DNA of 35,290 nucleotides, taken from Phycisphaerae bacterium. Its GTDB lineage: Bacteria; Planctomycetota; Phycisphaerae; Phycisphaerales; SM1A02. Shown piece after piece: positions 8,279 through 16,362 of this stretch; position 1 is the stretch's first letter; every line of letters begins with the position of its first letter. The notes beneath the pieces were generated by a model. It worked only from the letters and a program-made list of their open reading frames with translations. It was not told the origin of the DNA and searched no databases. The stretch covers positions 1 through 35,290 of the forward strand of contig PAFA01000019.1 of NCBI GenBank assembly GCA_002700845.1. The letters are read 5' to 3'. Both the position numbers and the translations under genes were made by a program.

Positions 8279-8890
8279 ATGAGCAATAGATTCCATGCCA
8301 TCCTCCTGTTTGGATACCCCGGTGCTGGCAAAGGCACCCAAGGGGATCGTCTTGGCTCGCGCAAAGGCTTTTTCCATCTTGCCACCGGCGACGTGTTCCG
8401 ATCGCTGGACCCCGATTCAGAGCACGGACGGGAATTTCAGTACTACGCCGCCAAAGGCTTGCTGGTGCCTGACAGCCTGACCATGGCCATTTTCCGAAGC
8501 TACCTGTACAACCAAATCGCCGCTGAACGCTTCCAGCCTGAGTCGGAAATGCTTTTGCTCGATGGCATCCCAAGATCTGTCGAACAAGCTCGGATCCTTC
8601 AGGACCTGGTCGAAGTGTGTTCTGTCTTGCACCTCAAAGCCAGCGACCTCGATGTGCTGGCGGACCGAATCGTCAAACGGGCGGTGGAATCAAAGCGAGA
8701 AGATGACGCCGACACCGAAGTGATTCATCGTCGATTCCGGGTGTACGAAGAACAATCCATGCCGGTTTTGGCGTGCTATGACGCCGCCAAGATCCACGAA
8801 TTGGATGCATTACAACCTATGAGTGAAGTCACCGAACACATCAACGGCATTGTTGATCCGATTCGCTACCACATCTTTCCTATGCGCTAA
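8279..8890 (+). CDS. adk: adenylate kinase-like nucleoside monophosphate kinase
   Basis: Cytoplasmic P-loop NMP kinase, expected to interconvert ATP + AMP and 2 ADP. The 203-residue protein has a Walker A loop GYPGAGKGTQ (about 12-21), HLATGDVFR for the AMP-binding segment and LLLDGIPRSVEQA, where adenylate kinases have DGFPR. The LID region is short and has no zinc cysteines, as in short-form enzymes. The Ile in DGIPR and the divergent C-terminus make a different nucleotide preference possible. The gene stands alone, divergent from recJ and convergent with cox3. A second, archaeal-type adenylate-kinase-like domain is encoded at 15193-16329. Confidence 0.85.
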   Translation: MSNRFHAILLFGYPGAGKGTQGDRLGSRKGFFHLATGDVFRSLDPDSEHGREFQYYAAKGLLVPDSLTMAIFRSYLYNQIAAERFQPESEMLLLDGIPRSVEQARILQDLVEVCSVLHLKASDLDVLADRIVKRAVESKREDDADTEVIHRRFRVYEEQSMPVLACYDAAKIHELDALQPMSEVTEHINGIVDPIRYHIFPMR

Positions 8891-8908
8891 GAGCCACATG
8901 AAGGCTCT
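8890..8908. terminator. possible bidirectional terminator hairpin between adk and coxC
   Basis: AGAGCC and GGCTCT form a perfect 6-base-pair stem around a 7-base loop, beginning at the last base of the adk stop codon. It sits in the 40-base gap between convergent genes. The T-run after it is weak on both strands (GATGCTTTG on the plus side), so intrinsic termination is uncertain. Confidence 0.35.
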
Positions 8909-8930
8909 GATGCTTTGCCGGCCTCCCGGG

Positions 8931-9941
8931 TCAGACCAGGTAAAGCAGCGGGAACAAGAAAATCCAGATCAAGTCAACGACGTGCCAATACAGGCCGCCA
9001 AGGTCAACTGGTGTGAAGTACTTCGCGCTGAAGTCTCCACGAACACCACGAAAGAACAACCAAGCGATCACGGCCATACCAATGATGACGTGGGCACCGT
9101 GAAGACCGGTCATGGTGTAGTAAATGCCAAAGTAGAGGTGGGCATTTGCGGGCCGCTCAGAATCAATCCGTGGATTGGGATGGTGGGCCGCGTGGTCGTC
9201 ATGGCCCTCATGGTCACCATGAGCATGCTCGTCATGGTCTCCAGAGTGATCATCATGTCCAGTGGTCTCGTGGGCCTCATGATCTTCATGGCCATCATGA
9301 GACGAATGGTCGTCATCAGCTTCCGATTGCTCGGCATCCAGCAACGCCAAACCACCGGACGACAAACCACTCGGTCCGGCGGGAGCTTCGGCAACCGCCG
9401 ACAAATTTTCGGGCTGGGGTTCGGGAAGCTCAAACCGCGTCTCTTGGATCTCGTCACCATCAAACTCCACCGCTTCCGATGCCGTCAAATCGTGGGTGAC
9501 CCCTTCGACCTCCTCATACAAAGCCGTTCCCCAGTAGATGTTGTCCTTGAACTTGCTGGTGTACTCCATGTACTTGATGCCCAAAAAGCCCACCCCGCCA
9601 AAGAAGGTGATGAAAAGCAGAATGTTCATCAACTTCACTTGACCACGCTGAGCGGCCGTCACGGCCCAAGCCATGGTGAAGGAGGAGGTAATCAAGACGA
9701 CAGTGTTGATCGCACCAAGCTTCCAGTCGAGAAACTTCGCGCCGTAATCAAACAACTCCGGATGGTTTGATCGGTATACGGCGTACGCGCAGAAGAGTCC
9801 GGCGAAAAGCAGGAATTCCGTGGCCAGAAACAGCCACATCCCCAATTTCCCGGCTTCAAACTGCTGGTTGGAATTGTTCCAGTGGTGGCCGAGCCAAGGC
9901 TCGTCTCCGTGGTCATCGTGTTGGTGGTCAATGGCGCTCAT
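8931..9941 (-). CDS. coxC: cytochrome c oxidase subunit III with histidine-rich insertion
   Basis: Heme-copper oxidase subunit III in the inner membrane, 336 residues instead of the usual 190-270. Membrane segments at about 33-55, 76-97 and 104-122 are followed by an inserted hydrophilic domain (about 130-266) and then the C-terminal helices (268-298 and 312-336). These carry the family motifs GLHGAHVIIGM and YWHVVDLIWIFLFPLLYL. Within the insertion, residues 211-254 hold 15 histidines among Asp, Glu and Gly, a likely metal-binding stretch. GAGGAG lies 8 bases before the ATG. No other oxidase subunit is present nearby: the gene lies alone downstream of galE. The strong antisense ORF here is a by-product of the His/Asp codons. 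Confidence 0.88.
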   Translation of the reverse strand: MSAIDHQHDDHGDEPWLGHHWNNSNQQFEAGKLGMWLFLATEFLLFAGLFCAYAVYRSNHPELFDYGAKFLDWKLGAINTVVLITSSFTMAWAVTAAQRGQVKLMNILLFITFFGGVGFLGIKYMEYTSKFKDNIYWGTALYEEVEGVTHDLTASEAVEFDGDEIQETRFELPEPQPENLSAVAEAPAGPSGLSSGGLALLDAEQSEADDDHSSHDGHEDHEAHETTGHDDHSGDHDEHAHGDHEGHDDHAAHHPNPRIDSERPANAHLYFGIYYTMTGLHGAHVIIGMAVIAWLFFRGVRGDFSAKYFTPVDLGGLYWHVVDLIWIFLFPLLYLV

Positions 9942-9972
9942 GCATGGCTCCTCGCGGGCAGATGAACTGCAA

Positions 9973-9978
9973 AGTATA
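9973..9978 (-). promoter_or_regulatory. -10 element upstream of coxC
   Basis: TATACT (9978-9973), one base from consensus, lies in the 64-base gap between galE and coxC. A start about 7 bases downstream would leave a leader of some 25 bases carrying the GAGGAG site. This suggests coxC has its own leadered promoter, besides possible read-through from galE. Confidence 0.45.
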
Positions 9979-10005
9979 CGGGGGCGCGAGGCAAAAACCG
10001 CGTCC

Positions 10006-10995
10006 TCATTCCACGCCGGGATGATTCAAGGCACTGGCAAACATTGAGGCAAAGTTGGAATGGGCCGGGGTCCACCCCAAAGCTTGCAATGAGCGCGAAT
10101 CAGCCATCACAGAGCCCGCGTCTCCAGGCCGCCGATCGCCAAGAATGACCGGTATGGGGTGTCTGGAAGCCTGTCGAGCAGCCAGTACGGCTTGCTGAAC
10201 GCTGGTGCCCTTTCCCGTCCCCACGTGGTACCGACACCATTGACCTGGCTCCAAGCGATCCCCAACGATGGCATGGGCGTCCACCACATCATCCACGTGG
10301 ATGTAATCCCGCACACATGTCCCATCTGGTGTCGGGTAATCCGTCCCAAAAATCGTCATATGCTCACGCCGTCCGTGCACCACATCGAGGAGCACTTGGC
10401 TTAAACGAACGTCCTGTCCAGATCCCGCGACGGGCTCTCCAAACGGGCCGGATCCCGCACCACAGACATTGAAATAACGCAAGATTGCGGCCGAAAAGTT
10501 GTCCCCAGCCGCGTTGGCCGCATGGACGGTCTCCTCAATAAGACGCTCACACGCTGCTTTGCTCGATCCATAAGGACTCATAGGTTTGAATGGATCTTCT
10601 TCGCGCACCGGTGTCGAGCCCGAACCCCCAAGGACGGCACAAGTCGAAGAAAAGACAAACTTGGGCACCCCCGCACGGCGAATCGCCGAGAGCAGACGAG
10701 TGGTGGTCCCAACATTATTTTCCCAGGTCGCAGTCGGAAACCGAACCGAAGCGCCCACATGGACATCGGCCGCAAAATGCTGCACACAATCAAACGACTC
10801 GCGTTGCAACAGGGCAAAGATTGCATCTTCATCACCAGCATCAAGCGCATGGAATGGCACGCCCAAGTGCTGAGGGGCATCTGGTCGACCACCTCGAAAG
10901 TCATCAAGACCGTGGACCTCATGCCCCCGCTGCAACAGGCCAGCAACGGCATTCGAGCCGATGTAGCCCGCGGCACCAGTAATCAAAATTCGCAT
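10006..10995 (-). CDS. galE: UDP-glucose 4-epimerase (GalE-type short-chain dehydrogenase)
   Basis: NAD-dependent epimerase interconverting UDP-Glc and UDP-Gal, or the N-acetylated sugars, for surface polysaccharide synthesis. The 329-residue protein begins with the Rossmann motif GAAGYIGS (about 7-14), has FSSTCAVLG in place of the usual SSAAVYG, the catalytic SPYGSSK (YxxxK) near residue 145, the [10 protein letters not shown] segment and [11 protein letters not shown]. The gene is divergent from dut across only 35 bases. ATG 10995 has AAGGGG almost touching it, too close for a standard ribosome site. Its substrate (Glc or GlcNAc forms) cannot be decided. UDP-GlcNAc-making enzymes are encoded elsewhere in the window. 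Confidence 0.88.
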   Translation of the reverse strand: MRILITGAAGYIGSNAVAGLLQRGHEVHGLDDFRGGRPDAPQHLGVPFHALDAGDEDAIFALLQRESFDCVQHFAADVHVGASVRFPTATWENNVGTTTRLLSAIRRAGVPKFVFSSTCAVLGGSGSTPVREEDPFKPMSPYGSSKAACERLIEETVHAANAAGDNFSAAILRYFNVCGAGSGPFGEPVAGSGQDVRLSQVLLDVVHGRREHMTIFGTDYPTPDGTCVRDYIHVDDVVDAHAIVGDRLEPGQWCRYHVGTGKGTSVQQAVLAARQASRHPIPVILGDRRPGDAGSVMADSRSLQALGWTPAHSNFASMFASALNHPGVE

Positions 10996-11003
10996 GCCCC
11001 TTT

Positions 11004-11023
11004 TATCGGGCTCCCGATAGTCT
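11004..11023. promoter_or_regulatory. galE/dut divergent control region: perfect inverted repeat and dut -10
   Basis: TATCGGG-CT-CCCGATA (11004-11019) is a perfect inverted repeat with 7-base arms occupying nearly half of the 35-base gap. It overlaps TAGTCT (11018-11023), which ends 7 bases before the ATG of dut and fits a leaderless -10 box. Reading toward galE the same symmetric element ends in GATAAAAGGGGC just before its ATG. It could be a shared operator, a bidirectional promoter core, or a hairpin. Confidence 0.4.
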
Positions 11024-11030
11024 CCACGCC

Positions 11031-11486
11031 ATGAACCAGCCGGTTGAACTTCGATGGACCCGATTGCGCCCTGACGCCTCCCTCCCCCAGCCAGCCACCG
11101 CTCAAGCAGCGGGCCTTGATCTGACTGCCGCCATGGATCACCCCATCACTCTTGACCCTGGGAGTATCGCCGCCATTCCGTGTGGATTTGCCATGGCGTT
11201 GCCTGCGGGCTTTGAGGCTCAAATTCGACCGCGATCTGGATTGGCCCTCCGGAATGGGATCTCGATGCCCAATGCTCCGGGCACCATCGATGCGGATTAC
11301 CGCGGTGAAGTGAAAGTGCCGCTCATCAATCTTGGTCGGGACACTTTTGTCGTGGAACCCGGCATGCGAATTGCGCAAATGGTGATTGCAGCCGTGCCAA
11401 GCGTACAAATCGTGGAGACCGACACCCTCGACGAGACCGAACGCGGTACCGGTGGATTCGGTTCAACGGGTCTTCAAACACCGTAA
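11031..11486 (+). CDS. dut: deoxyuridine 5'-triphosphate nucleotidohydrolase (dUTPase)
   Basis: Trimeric dUTPase converting dUTP to dUMP and pyrophosphate, keeping uracil out of DNA. All five family motifs are present in 151 residues: AAGLDL (1), PRSGLA (2), [14 protein letters not shown] (3, with the catalytic Asp), RIAQMVIA (4) and the C-terminal glycine-rich [10 protein letters not shown] (5). TAGTCT ends 7 bases before the ATG with no ribosome site. The last 13 bases overlap the end of the convergent 595-residue gene. Confidence 0.94.
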   Translation: MNQPVELRWTRLRPDASLPQPATAQAAGLDLTAAMDHPITLDPGSIAAIPCGFAMALPAGFEAQIRPRSGLALRNGISMPNAPGTIDADYRGEVKVPLINLGRDTFVVEPGMRIAQMVIAAVPSVQIVETDTLDETERGTGGFGSTGLQTP

Positions 11487-13261
11487 CGATGCTGGAGTGA
11501 GCGAATCGTGGCCGCACAACCACGACGAAGCATCAGTGCCGACAAATCCAAACCTCGCTCATCCAAGAATCGAGCTTCAATGGCGTAACGGATCACGTAA
11601 TCAAGTTCTGAGCGGCGATCGGCAAAAGGATCGGCCGCAAGACCGAGGACGTCACGAAAAAAAGCCTGAAGTGGATCGGGTTGCAACTCCGGATGATCTC
11701 GAGCCAGCCGTATGGCAAGATCGACCAAAGGGGCACGCAAAAGAATTTCCTCGAGTCGATCGTTCCCCTTCAGAATTGCTTTGGGGAGCTCTTCCTGCAA
11801 CAACTTCACCTCTTTGGCGAGCAGGGATCGTGGAATCATAAAACCATGCGCACCCGTCTCCTGGGAAGCAACGAGCCCTTCAATGAGGCGAAGGACGTCA
11901 AATGGACGACGGTCCACGGCGGCACCCTGAATTTCAAACTTGGATTTCCACCACACATTTCGTGCCGCGATCAGTTGTTGTTGCAGATTTCCACCAGCAT
12001 CCGACAACCAAGCTATGGAAGGCAATGTGAACTCCAATGAACGAGGGTAGAACCGTTCAGAATCTTCCAGAAAAAGTTCGATCACTTGCAGGGCATTGTC
12101 TCCAAGCACTGGGTCCGTCGCAGACAACAACATGTCCTGAAGTCGAACTCCAAATTCCTCGCGGTCTTGAGGATAGATTTTGCTCCACTTTTCGTGCCAT
12201 GCTTCCAGTGACTGCGCGTACCCAAGCAAATTCGAACGGGTTCGAAAACGCTCGTACATCGCGAGTCGACCCGGATCCAACAACATTTCACGACCTCCGA
12301 GTATCTCTGGCAATCTTGAAAGGATCTCTCTTTCTGCCGCCCGCATTTCAATACGAAGTTTGGGGAAGAGTCCACGAAACAAGCGGCCCCCTTGTTCGGG
12401 ATCAATTTCGGACCGTTTGGCAAATTGAGCAACCACGGCACCAAGTCGATTCACCCCGCTCTGGTCCAAAGGTTCTGTCCGTGCCGAGACCAAGAGTTCT
12501 TCAAGCAAACCCCTTAGGCTCTCGAGAATAACCTTCGCTTCGTTGGATTGAACTCGTGACAAATCTTCAAGGATGGGGTGCAGTGCTCCGTACACTTCCG
12601 CTTCACGCCACGCTTGAGCACGGGTAGATGGATCCAGCAGACGAATGCGTACGTCGCGAATATCTTCACGCCAACGATCACCGAGGCCACCAGTAGGAAA
12701 CGCCGAAGCCTCAAGAAACAATTGCGTCTGCATAGCGCAGTGGCAACAACTTCTGACGCTGAGAAGATCTGGTCGTTGGCGAAGATCTCGTTCAAACGCA
12801 TCCCATCGAGGATCAACATCCAAGTCCAATTTGAGTACCCCAATGGCCTGTTCGGAGACTTCAGGGGTTTGTTCAATCAGGGCACGACAAAAATTCACCA
12901 GATGGCCAGGCGTGGGCTGACCAACATCAAGTTGCATCCAAAGTGCGAGGTCCCCACTTTCGATCTTTGCATCAACCCAAGAAGTCAGTCCGTGCATTCG
13001 GACACCGCGAACATACAGACGATCACCCTGTGAATTCTGACTGGACCCGACCAGGTGGGCCAAGATCAACTGCCGCCAACCCGAACGTGCACGACTTGAC
13101 CAATCGTTTTTTTCGCTGAGCTCGGTTATCTCGGCCCCAACCGAGGCCATCAACGTGGTCTGGAAATTGGGTTCGTCTAAAACTGGACGGGGGTCATCCG
13201 AAGCCAAACCGAACGTCTGACCGAAAACCAACACCATTGATTCAAGCCAACAACTTGGCAT
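11474..13261 (-). CDS. unrecognised 595-residue protein, last gene of the truA operon
   Basis: I do not recognise this protein. It is mostly helical and charged, with many Leu-, Arg- and Glu-rich stretches, few glycines, and no obvious catalytic motif, P-loop or membrane segment beyond the N-terminus. [20 protein letters not shown] could be a weak signal peptide with cleavage near Ala20. Two cysteines and a histidine occur close together (RSCCHC) near residue 170. ATG 13261 is chosen because GGAGG lies 6 bases upstream, inside the end of the glycosyltransferase gene, giving a 20-base overlap. ATG 13237 is the alternative. It is co-transcribed with the AdkA-like fusion, truA and a GT4 glycosyltransferase. 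Its 3' end overlaps dut. Confidence 0.65.
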   Translation of the reverse strand: MPSCWLESMVLVFGQTFGLASDDPRPVLDEPNFQTTLMASVGAEITELSEKNDWSSRARSGWRQLILAHLVGSSQNSQGDRLYVRGVRMHGLTSWVDAKIESGDLALWMQLDVGQPTPGHLVNFCRALIEQTPEVSEQAIGVLKLDLDVDPRWDAFERDLRQRPDLLSVRSCCHCAMQTQLFLEASAFPTGGLGDRWREDIRDVRIRLLDPSTRAQAWREAEVYGALHPILEDLSRVQSNEAKVILESLRGLLEELLVSARTEPLDQSGVNRLGAVVAQFAKRSEIDPEQGGRLFRGLFPKLRIEMRAAEREILSRLPEILGGREMLLDPGRLAMYERFRTRSNLLGYAQSLEAWHEKWSKIYPQDREEFGVRLQDMLLSATDPVLGDNALQVIELFLEDSERFYPRSLEFTLPSIAWLSDAGGNLQQQLIAARNVWWKSKFEIQGAAVDRRPFDVLRLIEGLVASQETGAHGFMIPRSLLAKEVKLLQEELPKAILKGNDRLEEILLRAPLVDLAIRLARDHPELQPDPLQAFFRDVLGLAADPFADRRSELDYVIRYAIEARFLDERGLDLSALMLRRGCAATIRSLQHRYGV

Positions 13262-14393
13262 GGATCTCCTCCAAGGCCTCCACCATGGCATCCACAGTAA
13301 ACGCGGGCGCCACCAAAGACCTCGCCCGATCAGCCATTCTCGCAGATGACTGAGGCTGATCAAGGTGTTCCGCACAGGCTGTACGCAGGGCCGATACGTC
13401 ACCCACCGGAACCAGACGGCCCGTTTCCCCAGGCACACACACCTCACGAGTGCCGTCAGCATCGGTAGCAACAACGGGGATCCCGGCCAGCATGGCTTGA
13501 ACCACCACCCGCGGCAATCCCTCACGATAGGAAGGGTGAACCAGCAGGTCACATGCTTGAATCAATGAAGGAATCTCTTCAGAACCCACCATCCCCGTCA
13601 CGGTGATTCGACTGGACAGACCGAGCTCTTCTGCCAAAGCAAGCCTTGCGTCTCGCCGCCAGCCATCACCGACCCACAACAATCGAATGCGCTCGTCCTT
13701 CTTCATCAATGGAGCGAGTGCGTGCAGCAGATCATCATGTCCCTTGAGATCGGCAATTCGAGACACGGTGGCAATCACGACGTGTTCAGGATTGAATCCA
13801 AATTTGGTTCTCGTTGCGTCGGTGTCTTTGGCTTGAGCAAATGTCGAAACATCCATACCGCTCCGAACCAAGTGATACTGCTCTGGGGTCCCAACTCCAG
13901 CCGCGAGAAGTTGATCCCGCATGCTCCATGACACGACAGGAAGGGCGTGGCAGCGTTTGGCGGCATGACGTTCAAGCGCGATGTAAAATTTTCGCAGTAC
14001 CCACGGTTGGTACCGGTGAAATGGCATTCCGTGCACCGTGTGCAAAATGGCGGGGACCCGCTCCGCCCAGGCAGCCCGGCGTCCCAAGATCCCAGCTTTT
14101 GACGAATGCGTGTGCACGACATCGGGCCGCCAATCTCGAATCAAACCGCGGATGTCTTTCTCGCAGCGCCACTCCCGAAGTGGGGCAGGATCACGAACCA
14201 GGTGTGGGGTTTCAATTCGCTCGACTTTTTCGGGGACATCATTCTTCATGGACCCTTCTGGACCGTGAATAGGACCATGCACCAGCGCCACCGAATGGCC
14301 ACGATCCCGCTGACCTTGACACGTCAACAGTGTGTTTTCTTGCGAACCACCGCGAATCAAACGCGTTGAGATGTGCATGATTCGCAAACTCAT
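13242..14393 (-). CDS. GT4-family glycosyltransferase
   Basis: GT-B fold glycosyltransferase of family GT4, 383 residues, expected to move a sugar from a nucleotide donor to a lipid- or polysaccharide-linked acceptor at the cytoplasmic face. The N-terminal domain (about 1-190) begins MSLRIMHISTRLIRGGSQEN, and the C-terminal donor domain holds ATVSRIADLKGHDDLL and the EX7E-like motif in EGLPRVVVQAMLAGIPVVAT. The start at 14393 overlaps the truA stop as ATGA, and the ORF upstream of it is not used. It has no partner polysaccharide genes here apart from galE some kilobases away. Donor and acceptor are unknown. Confidence 0.85.
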   Translation of the reverse strand: MSLRIMHISTRLIRGGSQENTLLTCQGQRDRGHSVALVHGPIHGPEGSMKNDVPEKVERIETPHLVRDPAPLREWRCEKDIRGLIRDWRPDVVHTHSSKAGILGRRAAWAERVPAILHTVHGMPFHRYQPWVLRKFYIALERHAAKRCHALPVVSWSMRDQLLAAGVGTPEQYHLVRSGMDVSTFAQAKDTDATRTKFGFNPEHVVIATVSRIADLKGHDDLLHALAPLMKKDERIRLLWVGDGWRRDARLALAEELGLSSRITVTGMVGSEEIPSLIQACDLLVHPSYREGLPRVVVQAMLAGIPVVATDADGTREVCVPGETGRLVPVGDVSALRTACAEHLDQPQSSARMADRARSLVAPAFTVDAMVEALEEIHAKLLA

Positions 14394-15190
14394 GGCAACT
14401 CCGGCGCCCAATGCCACCGCTCATCTGGGTAACGAAGCCATTCAAGGCAGAGTCCCTGCGCTGGGGCCGTGGGCCCAGAGTGACCTCGGTCAAGGGAAAG
14501 CAGGGCTTCACGAACCCAGTCCACATTTCGATATCCACGCCCAACTTCAACCAGCGTTCCGGAAATGATGCGAACCATGTTGTACAGGAAGCCCGATCCC
14601 TCCACGACGATTCGCAGTCGATGTTCATCAAGCGATTCAACATCACATCGGTGAACGGTTCGGACTGTGGTCTCGCGGCCGTGGTCCAATTTGGTGAACG
14701 CCAAGAAATCATGCGTCCCCACCAAACACTGGGCCGCTTCATGCATGGGCACTGGATCCAAGGCGTGTGCTGTAAAGGCCACAAAGTTCCGATCAAACAG
14801 TGGGCGAAGCACACCATGTTTGCCGCCGTGAGCCCAAATGTAAGAATACTGCTTGGTCGTCGCTTCACTTGAAGGAGTGAAGTCATGCGGCGCTGGAGCA
14901 GCATCTGTAATCAAAACATCCTCTGGCAAGCGACTGTTGATCGCTGCGGCCAACCGAGACACCGGAACTTGCCCGCGATAGTCAAAACAAGCCACCTGTC
15001 CTTTGGCGTGCACGCCGGCATCGGTCCGGGAAGCACCGTGAACCACGACCGGCTCTCCAACCACCCGGCCGATGACACTCTCAAGCGTGGCTTGGACGGT
15101 CCGGATCACTTCTCCCGTGGGAGGATCTTGACGCTGCCACCCACTAAAGGCGGTGCCGTCATAGGCCACGGTCAAGCGAAAGCGCGGCAC
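14390..15190 (-). CDS. truA: tRNA pseudouridine(38-40) synthase TruA
   Basis: Isomerises uridines 38-40 in the anticodon arm of tRNAs. The 266-residue protein starts with RLTVAYDGTAFSGWQRQ, typical of TruA, and carries GASRTDAGVHAKGQ with the catalytic aspartate (about residue 57). Later come the ATTKQYSYI segment and FLYNMVRIISGTLVEVGRG. A GTG at 15190 follows the stop of the AdkA-like gene by two bases, with only a weak GGAAA before it, so translation is probably coupled. It is the second gene of a four-gene operon. Confidence 0.95.
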   Translation of the reverse strand: MPRFRLTVAYDGTAFSGWQRQDPPTGEVIRTVQATLESVIGRVVGEPVVVHGASRTDAGVHAKGQVACFDYRGQVPVSRLAAAINSRLPEDVLITDAAPAPHDFTPSSEATTKQYSYIWAHGGKHGVLRPLFDRNFVAFTAHALDPVPMHEAAQCLVGTHDFLAFTKLDHGRETTVRTVHRCDVESLDEHRLRIVVEGSGFLYNMVRIISGTLVEVGRGYRNVDWVREALLSLDRGHSGPTAPAQGLCLEWLRYPDERWHWAPELP

Positions 15191-15192
15191 GG

Positions 15193-16329
15193 TCAGTTTC
15201 CGAACAAATTCTTCGTCCCGAACATTCCTTTTGCCTCAAACCACGCGAGTGCTTCGTCCACTGAAGCAAAGATTCGGGTCGCGGTCTCAGTAATGAATGG
15301 GCTTGGACTCTTGGCCGGCTTCCACACCACATAAACCTCTTTGGTGTGTTCCCATGCGTGTTGAAGTTCTCGCTCCACACCACTGGACAATCCGGGGACG
15401 CCGCCGGGCAGTTCGGGGACCAGTGACACGATCATGTCCGACTGGTCGATGAGTTTGAAATCCCGCATGTAAATCTGACCATCGATGTCACCGGCAATAT
15501 CCAAGATCTCACGAACTGGAATGCGAAGGTCCTCGGTCTGATCAAAACCACCACCGAACTCATGAGGCTCCACATCGACAAAATCTTTGCCTTCTTTCGC
15601 GGCGAGAATCGCACGGTCCAAAAGCAATTTTTCATCGACATCCGCTGGGTCAAATGTAATGAAATGCTCCGCGAGTGCGGCCCGGAACTTGGCGATCTCA
15701 GCCAAGACATCTGGCATATCTACCACGTGGCTCATGGGGAAGGACGGGTAGACCTTCCGCATCTCTGGACGACTGACCAAACGACGACAGGTTTCGTGGG
15801 TGGCGTTGTGCCGACCACGGCTAAGAATGTAGAAATCATTGGGACAGCCCATCGCCTGCGCTAGTAGCTCGGTGGCCAAGATCTCTTCTTCTCGCCAAAC
15901 CATGCAATCTTTCAACGTGGCGTCAATCTCGTGCTCTTTGTGCAGACGGGCGTGCACCATCTCGATGTTGTCAACCAAACAAATGAACATGTTGGGCTGG
16001 AGAGCTTGCATCTGATCGAAATCAAATGCGCTGAACAAGCCATGACGCCAGCGAAAGGTGGCATGGGTATTCACAATGAGATCCGGATGATCCTCAAGTG
16101 GCTGGCTTCGGTTGATGATGTCCTTGAAAGCGGCGCGACGAAGAGATGCGAGCCGCGAGATCGGAAGATCAAGAATTCTTCCCCCCCGAACATCTGTCGC
16201 CTCGTCGTACATCATCTTGCCCACGTGGAAGGAATCAATACGATCCCCCCCCTGCCCAGCCAGGTCCACGACCTGCCGAAGGTAGTCGGCTTTATCCATT
16301 CCAATTTGACCGGTCACAACTGCTCGCAT
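15193..16329 (-). CDS. archaeal AdkA-like P-loop domain fused to nucleoside 2-deoxyribosyltransferase-like domain
   Basis: The 378-residue protein appears to have two domains. Residues 1-180 follow the pattern of archaeal adenylate kinase AdkA: VVTGQIGMDK in place of the P-loop, FHVGKMMYDEA, then DLIVNTHATFRW followed by LQPNMFICLVDN (compare VDTHST...LNPDIIVIVE in AdkA). The phosphate loop GQIGMDKAD keeps GxxGxxK but lacks the Ser/Thr after Lys, so kinase activity is doubtful. Residues about 205-375 resemble nucleoside 2-deoxyribosyltransferases: DGQIYMRDFKLIDQSDMIV and SSGVERELQHAWEHTKEVYVVW fit the pattern of an acidic residue pair and a GxxxE-type helix. TAAACT ends 6 bases before the ATG with no ribosome site. 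It leads the truA operon. Function is unknown, presumably nucleotide-related. Confidence 0.72.
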   Translation of the reverse strand: MRAVVTGQIGMDKADYLRQVVDLAGQGGDRIDSFHVGKMMYDEATDVRGGRILDLPISRLASLRRAAFKDIINRSQPLEDHPDLIVNTHATFRWRHGLFSAFDFDQMQALQPNMFICLVDNIEMVHARLHKEHEIDATLKDCMVWREEEILATELLAQAMGCPNDFYILSRGRHNATHETCRRLVSRPEMRKVYPSFPMSHVVDMPDVLAEIAKFRAALAEHFITFDPADVDEKLLLDRAILAAKEGKDFVDVEPHEFGGGFDQTEDLRIPVREILDIAGDIDGQIYMRDFKLIDQSDMIVSLVPELPGGVPGLSSGVERELQHAWEHTKEVYVVWKPAKSPSPFITETATRIFASVDEALAWFEAKGMFGTKNLFGN

Positions 16330-16335
16330 AAGAAC

Positions 16336-16341
16336 AGTTTA
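16336..16341 (-). promoter_or_regulatory. -10 element of the AdkA-like/truA operon, leaderless arrangement
   Basis: TAAACT (16341-16336), then six bases (GTTCTT), then ATG. It lies in the 33-base gap after the stop of the UAP1-like gene, which is on the same strand, so this operon has its own start despite tight packing. Confidence 0.45.
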
Positions 16342-16362
16342 CTCGCCGCAGCGCCCAAACCC

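Noticed and set aside
8823-9770. Long plus-strand frame (315 codons) with a Met/Val-rich hydrophobic stretch opposite coxC
   Set aside because: It is the antisense of the His/Asp-rich insertion: CAT/CAC and GAC codons read backwards give ATG, GTG and GTC. CoxC motifs on the other strand are clear.
13262-13552. N-terminal extension of the 595-residue protein to a start at 13552
   Set aside because: The first ~97 codons lie inside the glycosyltransferase gene in another frame and are Trp/Pro/Arg-rich shadow sequence. The GGAGG-preceded ATG at 13261 is better.
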